From contig NC_054701.1 of assembly GCF_016097555.1 (NCBI RefSeq), positions 36,895,492-36,959,491 of the forward strand: a stretch of DNA of 64,000 nt. Direction: 5' to 3'. Every line of letters starts with the position of its first letter. Position 1 is the first letter of the stretch. Of the stretch, positions 11,322-22,078 are shown one piece after another. Under the pieces are notes generated by a model that saw only the letters and a program-made list of their open reading frames with translations, had not been told where the DNA came from and did no database searches. Source of the stretch: Gigantopelta aegis (Eukaryota; Mollusca; Gastropoda; Neomphalida; Peltospiridae). A program made the position numbers and the translations under genes.

Positions 11322-11517
11322 ATAAAATCAGGCTGTCTAGCACACTCTTTTGAAAAAGTTGGGACACAATTAGGAATGAAAATATAGAAAATGTAGGACA
11401 AAAGTAGGAAAACCTAGAACAAAAGTAGAAAAACTAAGTACATGTATTCTGAAGAAAAAGTAGGAAAAATAGGACAAAGACCAAAAAGTACGAAAAAGTA
11501 GGATAGCTGACAGCCTG
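11322..11517. repeat. Dispersed GTAGGAAAA-rich repeat with inverted ends
   Basis: It begins AGGCTGTCTAGCACAC and ends GCTGACAGCCT, so the last bases are inverted. The inside is a degenerate string of AAAGTAGGAAAA-like words. Related pieces occur at 43797-43890 and 45235-45345. Confidence 0.6.
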
Positions 11518-11780
11518 TAAAATATTTTCCAATTAAGCCAGTACAAGAGAGTTTAAATAAATTATAAACTTGTGTTGTGGCAACAACTGTTGGGAATCAA
11601 ACTTGAAGCTTCTGCCCCCCCCCCCACCCTACCCCCCAAATCTCACACACCCCGCCCATTAGTTATCCTACTGTCACACAAAATGTACTCACAAAGCTTT
11701 ATCTGTTCTAGTAATAAATATTATAAGACAACCCATGCCTACAGAACAATAATAATAATACAAAATAAAAAATTTATTAA

Positions 11781-11783
<3 letters not shown>

Positions 11784-11816
<33 letters not shown>
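11784..11816. repeat. (TA)n microsatellite
   Basis: A run of TA units, with a second short TA/CA run at about 11840-11862. Confidence 0.9.
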
Positions 11817-11949
11817 CAACAAAAAAAAGAGGCAAAATTATATATATACATATATATATATAACATGAAACTAAACCACAGATTGCAGTTCGCACAATTT
11901 GTTTAATATTTATTATGAGAATACTTCCTAACATTTTCTTTTTTCTCAA

Positions 11950-13080
11950 AGAGAGGGTCTTTACATATTAATCCCCATGCAATCTGGTACAGGTAAATAT
12001 AGGATTACCATTTGATGGGTGGTGTCAAACTGAATCCCAAGTCTTGGAAGTCTGAATTACTCCTTAGCAGCAATATATCAAACACAAAAATAAAATAAAA
12101 AAATATTGTATTAAATGAAATTGTTGAAAGTATTTCATTTTCAGCAGCAATTTCATCCCCTGCCCCAGTTTTTCTTTCACATATCAGTTGAAACTGTTCT
12201 ATTATTGCTATCATTCTGTTCTCAATATCAAGATGCAATGTCATTTGTTTAATAGTTTGTCTTCAGAATCTCATTTTCAACATCTAATCAATGACTCCAC
12301 ATCCATTGGTCCAGTTGCTGAAATATATAAAAACAAACATATTAAGTATTTCACATCCATTTGAAGAAGTACATTAGTCTGTAACTTAATTATATATCGT
12401 TGTATTAATTTAAAGTTCAATTTAATTTTAGGAAAACATTTGTTTAACAGGAAACAAAATCAATGTGACTAAACAAAGTATAAAATTAAAAAATATTGCA
12501 ATAAATTTAAAAAAAGTAGTGAACAATGTATTTAATTTTGATGATGTTATTTGATTTCTATTAGAAAGTTGCACAAAGCTACATATAAGATGATATGTGG
12601 AATTAGAAAAATGCCTATGCTTTGCTAAAATTTGGGGTATAAAATAATGATGAAAAACAAAAACTACCGTCTCCAAAAGAAAATCATATTTAGGGTAGGT
12701 AATAAAAACAAAACAGATGTAAGTGGTTATGGGTTTGAAATGTTTTGAAATTAGGGTTAGGACATTACATTTCTAGCACATGACCAATTATAAACAGAAG
12801 TTCTTTTACTATCATTTATCTAAACATTAAAAAATATATCTATTAATTTCCAAGATTTTAGGGTATATAAGTTTAACCTCAGTAGCCTCTGGCAGAAACC
12901 ATTAAGTTGAAAATTCTAAGAATAACAATAAAGGAATAATAAAATGTCTTACCAGTATGTATTATAAATTACCCAAGATTGGTAATTGATCTGTTGTTAG
13001 GTGAGTAATTGTTTTAATATATATTATGGTAAAAGTGGGTTGTTTTAATTGAGAAGTGGGGTGGAGGGGGACTAATGGAT
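11950..13080. other. AT-rich non-coding stretch
   Basis: Minus-strand open frames of about 80 codons at 12005-12244 and 12428-12676 are low-complexity and lack splice signals or domains. No gene is called. Confidence 0.5.
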
Positions 13081-13085
13081 AAGTT

Positions 13086-13300
13086 AAAGTTTGTTTTGTT
13101 TAAAGACATCACTAGAGCATACAGAATTATTAATCATCAGCTATTGGATGTCAAACATTTTGTACTTTTGACATGTATAGTATAGAGTGCAAACCTGCTA
13201 CATTAGTAGCCAGGTATCTTTTATATATATACACCACCCAACAGACAGACTAGCACATACCACAGCCTTTGATATACTAGTTGTGATGCACTAGCTTAAA
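13086..13300 (-). mobile_element. SINE, H2-like body + tail T2, decayed
   Basis: Minus orientation: the T2 tail (AGTTTGTTTTGTTTAAAGACATCACTAGAGCA) has AATCATCAGCTATTGGATGT, followed by body words ACAGACAGACTAGCACATAC and CCAGT-like CTAGTTGTGATGCACTAGCT. The tRNA-like head is missing. Confidence 0.7.
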
Positions 13301-14218
13301 TCGAATCAAACCGAGAAACTGTAACTGGTAGATCTGTAAAGATTGCAAAAAATCACAATTATTATTTGTAAAAAACAATTTTGCTTCAAAACATTTCAGG
13401 GTCCCTACATAAAATTTGCCTAATTTATAACTTTCCAGACAATACTTCCTTATCCCCTTAAAGCTCACAACCATATAGGTTACTCCCTCCCCCTCCCCCA
13501 CACACACAAAAGCACATACACACACTCACGCCTACACACATGCAAACAAAAGGAAAAGGAAAAAAGGCTAAGACTTCCAAACGTTCCAGCAGGTTTGTTA
13601 ATACTATCACTAACACTAAACCTAACTTAGGCTGCTGGAAAGATCGGAAGTCTTGCCAGAACTTTTATTTTGGCCATTCGTCTGTGTGCAGTTTAACGAC
13701 GGGTTCTTAACGACAATACATACATCGAAGACTGATTAAATGAGTCGGTAAATTTCATTACATTGGAGGGAAAGTGATTCTTAAAATCTTACCTTCGTAG
13801 AATTTATATATCAGTTGAATTTTGATGGATTTCGGCAAAACTTCACTTTCAATACCATGTGACGGTTTCGCAGGAAAACACTGATTTTACGTCAATCGTA
13901 GGCTCCGCATAGTTGTCATCACTGTTAACACGTGTCAACAGAAGTATATGTTTACTATGATTATAATTCAGTTGGAGGAGACAATTATTTTAACTAATTT
14001 TAATGCTAACTATACAAAAACGTTACACATCGAAAAAATTTATGTTGTCTAACCTAATGGCGTCCAAGCAAATTTGGGCCCGCGGTTTTTGAACCGCGAA
14101 ACATGATTGGTCCAGCGCGGTTGTCAATCACGCCATACTTCTCTATCAAAAAATCGGTGCACCTCGAACTTCGACTCAGCCGGGTGTAATTTGGTTTAGT
14201 AAGACACTGTCGAATTCA
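13300..14218. other. Non-coding stretch, partly CpG-richer
   Basis: CA-rich purine stretches lie at about 13495-13540. From about 13880 to 14180 CpG content rises, with a perfect hairpin CGCGGTTTTTGAACCGCG at about 14079-14096. This could be promoter DNA for a downstream gene, but no transcription start can be fixed from sequence. Confidence 0.3.
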
Positions 14219-14925
14219 TCCATTAGAACGAAACGTTTTGGGATATAGGTGTATTTTGCGGGTAACAGGTCGTTTCGCCCTTATTAGCAGTCGGTATTTT
14301 GTGCGTGAAGCTAGGTTCAACAAAGTTCACAACACCAGCTACGGGTTAGGGCATCATCTTTTATTCATGTAAACATAAGACAAAAGACACACCCATATGA
14401 ATTACACGTAGGCATTGTGTTGATATATTCGATAACAACTGCGGAAACCTTTAAATTAAACTTCTACTATTTCTCTCTGACCTGAACTTGTTTCTCCAAC
14501 TACCTAAATAATTCTGTCCTGTCTAGTCAGTCCAAAGAAAGCATGCAGATACAGGTGGGCGTTAATTAGCCAATGGGAGAGAAACAGACAAGGGTCAAAG
14601 TTTAAAGATAGCTTGGGTGTTTGTATTGTAGCTATGGCTACCAAAAGAGCTCACACTGACTGCACTGATGTGGTCACGCGTGGTTGACCAGCATACACGA
14701 ACACATCACAGGTACAGGGTAATACTAGAAAAAGGTGATAAAATGTTAATTATAGTGATATGTTGTTCAACCTGTAGTTGTTACAGCCTGAAAATAAACA
14801 TTAATGAAATACATACTATATACCATACTTAAAAGTGCATACTCCTCTAAGAACCTGAAATTAAACATTAGTTACATAAAACCTATATGCTTAAAATACA
14901 CGTGTACTACATTACTAGTTCACCC

Positions 14926-15535
14926 GAGTCGTTTTGAACAGGGTCGAATCGTACCTCTAACCGAGTCGTTTTGCCCCATGTTTCGGTATGCACTAATTTT
15001 TATTTCGTTAATAAAGTACATTTATTAATTGATATGTCCTATATCCATTGATTTTTAGATGTCACACATTGCGTGTTTTTATTTACAGATAAAAATAATA
15101 TTATAATTTTATTTATTTCCAATATCATTTACTCAATGCCTTAGATAATATACAGACAATGTATTCACATTAATAATTAATTTATGAACAGTCACACTGA
15201 AATACTACTGATGTGCTGTGGTTTCTTATTAAATATACTACATACCCAGCTGAGGTTAAAACGCCGAGTACGGTATGTTAATTTCGTCTAGCTACAGCTG
15301 TCAGAAAGTAAACAGCTGATAAAGCATTAATATCCAAAGACAGAAAATTACCTAATATTTGGTAATGAATAAACAGAAGAAAAAAATACTTCAAAATCAT
15401 AATAAATATATTTATTTTGTGGAGCAAAATGACTCGGTACGAATGAGATTTAGGGTGAACCAACCCTGGGTGAATAGGACTAAGGGCGAAACCACGCAGA
15501 GTTCGAAATGGTTTTAGGGCGAAACGATCCGGATT
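14926..15535. repeat. Element with repeated GTCGTTTYGCCC-type ends
   Basis: The left part carries CCGAGTCGTTTTGAAC, GTCGAATCGTACC and CCGAGTCGTTTTGCCCC. The right part, inverted, carries ATCCGGATCGTTTCGCCC, CATTTCGAACTC and GGTTTCGCCC. A related phrase (GGTCGTTTCGCCC) stands alone at about 14267-14280. This pattern of inverted subterminal repeats fits a non-autonomous DNA transposon; borders and target duplication are not resolved. Confidence 0.45.
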
Positions 15536-16074
15536 AATTTTGCGACATGGTATATAAAATAATGAATATGATCATACTTAAAGTAAAGCAAAAAGAGATA
15601 TACATGTCAAACTAGTTCAAGTAAATAATGATTTGATTTAATTAATTATTACAAAACATTAGTATGATTGTCGTAGTTGAATGACTGACCTGTTTACGAT
15701 ATTAAGACATCACGTGATTGCAGAAAATGAAATAAAATAAAGTTTGTTTACGTGTGGTGACATGCTTATATCAAAAAAGACATGAGGTTATTTTAAATTT
15801 TAGGAGTGTAAGTCCTTTGTTTAGCAAAGAATTATATTTAGTTGAATAGATTTATATTGTTTCTTAGGAGCAGCGCATTATAAACTTACGTGAATCGACC
15901 GGTACAATCTGACATTTAGAAAACTGACGTTTGGAATGATAACGAAAGACACTTTCAAACTTGCGTACATTCTCGCAAAATGGGACCAAGCATCGACATA
16001 AATATAATGCCTGTTAAACCACATACATACATTACATGTCTGGTAACATGTAGGTTACGACATATTTATGAAGT

Positions 16075-17172
16075 GGGGCGAGACGTAATCTAGTCACGAA
16101 AAAGGGCCAGTGCCACTGGCAGTGGTACAGCGCGCGGTCGGTGTGGAATCGATCCTCATCGGAGGGCCCATTGGGCTATTTCTCGTTCCAGGCAGTGCAC
16201 CACGATTGGTATATCAATGGTCGTGGTATGTACTACCCTGTCTGTGGGATGGTGCATATAAAAGATCCCTTGCTGCTAATCGAAAAGAGTAGCCCATGAA
16301 GTGGCAACAGCGGGTTTCCTCTTTCGGTTTCTAGACGTTTCGTACCCAAACACGTTCGTACCATACTGTTTCGTAACCACTAGCATACCAGTTCGTAACC
16401 AATTAAATAATGTCATACATTACACCTAACATTAATATATTTTTTAAATACACAATTATAATTTTATATTACAAACATATTGTAACATTTAGCATAACAT
16501 TTGTTGTAATAATCACTCAGTATCTTTTATAAGCATTAAATGAGCAATTATGTGCTGTGCATCACTGAAGCATGCCGTTTCGTAACAAAAAAGCATACCT
16601 TTTCGTAACCAAAAAGCATACCTTTTCATAGCCAAAGAGCAATTCTTTTGTCTTGTAATTTGGTGTCGATTCCACAGTGCAGTGATGGTGTTTATTGTTA
16701 TGCATAACCGTTCCGAGATATTGATCGGAATATTTGGCAAGACCGATCCTCTCTTCGTAGGTATATATGCTCAAAACAAAAACATTCATACACGCACACG
16801 TACTTACGTGCGCACACGCACGCACATATAACACAAATATAATAAGATCTGATATCCCATGTTTTTGGAATGTGGACTTTTTTTTAGGTCTAATAATGCC
16901 TACATTGTCCGATATAATACATTTTTGATAGAAGAATACAACTTTTTGTTTTAATTTATGCCTTTGTTTGGTATGCCTTTGGGTACGAACTGGTATGCCT
17001 TTGGATACGAACTGGTATGCTTTTGGGTACCAAACGGTATGGTTACGAAATGACCTGATACCTCCTCTTTCAATATCTGTGTGGTCCGTAACCATATGTC
17101 TGATGCCATATATCCATAAATAAAATGTGTTGAGTATGTCGTTAAATAAAACATTTCTTTCTTTCTTTGTTA
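16075..17172 (+). mobile_element. SINE, head H2 + tail T1, split by another element
   Basis: The 5' part (16075-16325) has the H2 head with box B-like GGAATCGATCC, GGGCCCATTGGG and AAAAGATCCCTTGCTGCTAAT. The 3' part (17063-17172) resumes exactly with CAATATCTGTGTGG and ends in the T1 tail and CTTT repeats. The head holds about 30 extra bases near 16090-16121. A Mutator-like MITE lies between. Confidence 0.85.
16326..17062. mobile_element. Mutator-like MITE inserted in the SINE
   Basis: It is bordered by the 9-bp duplication TCCTCTTTC (16317-16325 and 17063-17071). The termini are inverted: GGTTTCTAGACGTTTCGTAC on the left and, reversed, GGTATCAGGTCATTTCGTAA on the right. Inside each end are subterminal repeats (GCATACCTTTTCGTAACC at 16570-16620; the inverse at 16970-17045). 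A 9-bp duplication is typical of Mutator-like elements. No transposase is encoded. Confidence 0.75.
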
Positions 17173-17191
17173 AACAAAACAAACATTTAAT

Positions 17192-17361
17192 TTATCCTTC
17201 ATAAACATGTTGATACTTTGTAGGCTTGACACACAATTCACAAATATCATTGTTCTCGTAATTTATATTTAAATGGTAGTCTTTTTGTTCAATGTGTTTT
17301 GTGGAGAAGAAGTACCATTCACGACTTTCTTCAAATTCTTGACATATGATATGGTAATTTC
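17192..17361 (-). CDS. Last exon of an unidentified minus-strand gene
   Basis: After an AG at 17362-17363 (acceptor reading TTTCAAGTTACTAG), 170 bases complete a split glycine codon and give 55 more codons to TAA at 17192-17194. Seen features are NYHIICQEFEESREWYFFS near the start and a CELC pair near the end (DICELCVKPTKYQHVYEG). The length and phase match the exon upstream (phase 1 to phase 1). Codon use and lack of low complexity look like real coding sequence. I do not recognise the family. The T1 tail of a SINE begins about 20 bases past the stop, so the 3' untranslated region may run into it. Confidence 0.5.
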
Positions 17362-17528
17362 CTAGTAACTTGAAATACTATTTTCAACTTATTTTGATGA
17401 CTGTGGAGCAGGTCAAAATGTACCCAAACTGATTGAATAAAAAAGCACCGACTTTGACAAAAACTTCTCTTAAGTGATACAATGTCAAACAAGTCAATAT
17501 TTCATGTTACAATAATGTAAAGTCCTAC

Positions 17529-17720
17529 CTGTACTAGCAAGTGAGCACTGCAGAACATCATCCAAAATACACATGCTAAACCTTCCAAATTTACATTGAA
17601 AATATAAGTTTTGCTTATTATAGCTAGGATCGTAAATATATTTAAGCAATGAAACTGAAATCAAAACTGGAGATTTGACATTGGTATCAAAAACCAGAAA
17701 CCAATCCAAACATCGTTCGG
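17529..17720 (-). CDS. Penultimate exon of an unidentified minus-strand gene
   Basis: It lies between acceptor GGTTTTACAG and donor GTAGGACT, 192 bases, phase 1 at both borders. It encodes 63 full codons beginning ERCLDWFLVFDTN and containing LISVSLLKYIYDPSY, QNLYFQCKFGRF and DDVLQCSLAST. The next intron would be about 167 bases. Matching phases across the intron and clean splice sites are the main evidence. No upstream exon is found between here and 18.5 kb, so earlier exons must be far away (antisense to the gene starting at 18.07 kb) or this is a gene fragment. Family not recognised. Confidence 0.5.
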
Positions 17721-18073
17721 CTGTAAAACCAAACATTTACTATAACAAAGGTATGCATTAATCAGTACTAAAATCAAAATAAAATAACCCTTGAAAAATA
17801 TAAACACACCCGCTACACCAGGATGCCTCTCACTTCACTTTAACATATTGTAATGCAAGAACACATTAAGAGTATATTAATGCTGTCAAGATGTTTAGGG
17901 TCTTTCAGCACTATTTTGCCCTTGCACCATTGTCCAATTTTCAAGGGCTGTATTTAATAATGAAAAGAAAGTCTTGAGACTATAAGTCATGTTTTCAGCT
18001 AAGCTTGTTGCACCCTACCCTCACCCCAGTCACACACAGTGTGTACGTTGTATATTTAATATTTTCATTACAG

Positions 18074-18152
18074 TTGGTGGTTATTAACAAGATGGTGAAA
18101 ACTATTCATACAGATGTCTTTGTCATGACCTGATGTACAGACAATGTCAGAT
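18074..18152 (+). CDS. Start-codon exon of the cysteine-rich gene
   Basis: Acceptor TTTTCATTACAG, then mostly 5' UTR, ATG at 18144 in the context GACAATGT, three codons (M-S-D) and donor GTAAGTTA. The ATG frame joins the next exon in phase 0. Two upstream ATGs are present; one opens a short frame ending in TGA, which could damp translation. Confidence 0.45.
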
Positions 18153-21100
18153 GTAAGTTAAATTTTTGATAATATTTTAGTGTAGCCTTTATGAAGTAAA
18201 AAGCCGAGATATGGGTATTAGTTTTCTGAGGGTGGCAACTGGGTCAACTTTTCCTTGAACAGTTTTAACACTAAATTTTCTCATTTAATTCCGTGGAATT
18301 CTTCTTGTATTTATATTTCTCGCCCTGCCTCTATATTAGATAGAGAAATTTGTGTTACGGGTACAGGCACAGCGGAAGCAAGTAGATATTGGTGGGGGGC
18401 GGACTGAGATCAAGGGCACAAAGCACAGTTTCTAGGGGGTTCGGAGGTATGATCCCCATAAATGTTTGAAAACTAGATGTCCTGAAATACAATTTCCCAC
18501 ATTCTACAAGTAAAATTCATATCAGCCTTAAAGGTAGAGTAAACTCAAACAAGAGCTTTATGTGTTGGAAAGATGCATACCCGGATCACCAACACATACT
18601 GACACTTTAACAAATGAAAAACACGTAATTTTAGAGTTAATAAAAAAACCATGATTATTCCTGCTAACTGGGGGCAACCATTTTGTTTAGTTTTTTGTGA
18701 CGACTGGTGTTATAGCTTGGGGTGAAGTGACGTCAGCTCCGTCCATCTGCTCTATGCACAGTGTAAACAAACGTTCTAATTTACGACAAGGCACTTCGCT
18801 TTCATAAACTATTTAATTAAATATATTTCAATTTGCATCAATAGAACGAAATGGAGTTCTAGTATTTTTCTTTTTTTAAAAATCCAAAGAAAACAATGCA
18901 TATTATTATGCCTATTGGTATGCTACGTTCGAGCAAAAACGACCACTTATGATACCCAAGTGATCATTTTCTTTTCTTTGGGACTACGTAATTGGTAAGT
19001 TTTGATGATTTTAGATGGGAAAGTCTACTTAATCAAGGGTTTTACAGAATTACTTACAGTAATAAAGCAGGACGGCTGATCGATTACGATTAGATGGGTG
19101 TCCATGCAGTTAACACACAGTACCCTGTGATCTTAATAAAAGAGGCACAACTTTTTTATTGTGTCTAGACACAGTGTCTGGGAACCATCTAAATATACAT
19201 CTGCCAATCAGGAATCACAGGTACAGGCCACGGAAAGAAAAGATCAATTAAAGGAGGGGACAATTAAGGCATTTGGCCTGGTATGCATATTCAACGATAT
19301 ATAAAGCACATTATTGCTTAATATCAACAAGTATAATCGTATAGTTAATTAATAAAACGGTTAAATGTGACAGCTATTATATATAACGGGCGCAGCCATT
19401 TTGTACCATCTCAGTGAATACGCCCTCTGGCGAGCTAGTGGTTACGTAATACCTAACGTGTCACGTCAGGAATTAGTTTTCGAAATGAAACAAAACATAC
19501 CTGATTTTTGCAGATGCGTCGCAGTGTTCTGTAATTATATCCATCCTAGTAAGCCAGCACCAATTATATACTATTTTTTAATACAAAATAAACCACCATT
19601 GTCAAAGTGTTGAAATAACTGTATTATGTTTTGTACATAAATTAACCCACGTACTGAAACAATAATCGGAGTGTTTTCTTGGTTAATTGGTCTTTTCTTT
19701 CTGTGGCCTTTCTGTGGTTCCTGATTGGCAGGTGTATATTCAGACGGTCCCCAGACACTGTCTAGACACACTAAAAAGACGTGCCTCTTTTATGAAGATC
19801 ACAGGATATTGTGTGATAACAGCACGGATACACCTAAAATCATAATGGACATTACCAACCGCCCTGCTTTATTACTGTAAGTAATTCTGTAAAACCCTGG
19901 ATTAAGTAGACTTTCCCATCTAAAATCACAAAACTGACCAATTATGTCGTCCCAAAGAAAAGAAAAGTACATGTATCATTTGGGTATCGTGAATGGTAGT
20001 TTTTGCTTGAACATGCCCTACCAATAGGCCTAATAGTATGCATTTTTTTCTTTGGATTTTTAAAAAAAGAAAAATACTATAACTCCATTTCTATTGATGT
20101 AACCTGAAATATATTAAGTTAAATAGTTTATTATACTATCAAGTCATTTATGTTGTTTTACAAGTCAGGTTGATGAAAGCGAAGCGCCTTGTTGTAAATT
20201 AGAGCGTTTGTTTACACTGCATAGAGAAGATGGACAGAGCTGACGTCACTTCGCCCCAAGCTATACCACTGGATGTCACAAAAACGAAACAAAAAGGCTG
20301 CCCCCAGTTAGCACGAATAATCATTGTTTTTTGTTAACTCTAAAATTACGCGTTTTTCATTTGTTAAAGTGTCAGTATGTGTTGGTGGTCTGGGTATGCA
20401 TTTTTCCAACACATAAGGCTCTTGTTTGAGTGACCCTAACTTTAACTAAGAAAACACCATAATACAGTTATTTCAATACTTTGATAATCGTGGTTTATTT
20501 TGTATTAAAAATAATATATAATTGTTGCTGGCTTACTGGGGTGACTATTATTACAGAATATTGCGATGCATCTGCGAACTCCAGGTATGTTTTGTTTCTT
20601 CAGTTCGAAGACTAATTCATGACGTGACACGTTAGGTATTACATATCCACCAGCTCGCCAGAGGGCGTATTCACTGGGATGATACAAAATGGCTGTGCCC
20701 ATTATATATAATAGCTGTCACATTTAACCGTTTTATTAATTAACTATACGATAATACTTGTTGATATTAAGCAATAATGTGCATTATATATCGTTGAATA
20801 TGCATACCAGGTCAAATGCCTTGATTGTCCCTACCTTTAAGATACTACTAAGAATATTTTTTATTCAGAATTATTGCAGGGGCTAGAGCCCCTCCCCGCC
20901 ATGCCTGGGGTAAGCATGTTTAAACAGCCTTTTCCTTTCCATCGTTGAGAATATTGTTCATGTGCACAAATAGCCAAAATTTTGAAGTTAAAATTCTTGT
21001 TTAGGACACATTATTTCCCCACCCATGTAAATTTGGTTTTAATTAACTACCTGGTTTTTGGTGTGGGTTTTTTATTTTTTTATTTGAGTATTTTGCATGT

Positions 21101-21550
21101 GGTATACATACATGTGTGTGTTTCATGTTTTTCAGAAAGCATCTGTGCCAACAGATTCTGATCTTGGCCTCCCAGTGGCAGCTATTGTCTGTTTAGGCCT
21201 TAGTGGTTATATCATTCTCATCTTCATTATCATTTTTGTGAGGAATGCTCTTGTGGTAAGTTTCTGTTTGTTTTTGCATGTTTTTCAAGAATAAAATTTC
21301 CCCAAATTTTCTGTTAAACTTCAAAATTGCAGAAACCCAGTTAATTTCTGACAAAATATCAAAATACATGAAATTACTTCACCAAATTAAAAGAAACTTT
21401 GCCAATTGTTTTTAAAGTTCACAATTGGTGAATTAGGCGAGTGCCAGAACTAGCCTTGCTGTTTATTGGAAAATGCATATAAGAGATCCATTGTTGTTTT
21501 TTAAAAGAAGTAGCCTTTGTGGTGGCAGCAGGTACCTTGTCCCCAGCCTC

Positions 21551-21603
<53 letters not shown>

Positions 21604-21980
21604 CGGCCTCGGTGGCGTCATGGCAGGCCATCGGTCTACAGACTGGTAGGTACTGGGTTCGGATCCCAGTCGAGGCATGGGATTTTTAATCCAGATACCG
21701 ACTCCAAACCCTGAGTGAGTGCTCCGTAAGGTTCAATGGGTAGGTGTAAACCACTTGCACCGACCAGTGATCCATAACTGGTTAAACAAAGGCCATGGTT
21801 TGTGCTATCCTGCCTGTGGGAAGTGCAAATAAAAGATCCCTTGCTGCTAATCGGAAGAGTAGCCCATGTAGTGGCGACAGCGGGTTTCCTCTCAAAATCT
21901 GTGTGGTCCTTAACCATATACATATGTCTGACGCCATATAACCGTAAATAAAATGTGTTGAGTGCGTCGTTAAATTAAAC

Positions 21981-22078
<98 letters not shown>

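Noticed and set aside
11572-11949. Open frames with Ile-Tyr repeats on both strands
   Set aside because: They read through a TA microsatellite.
12005-12676. Possible minus-strand exons
   Set aside because: Low-complexity Phe/Ile-rich frames without acceptor and donor pairs or conserved motifs.
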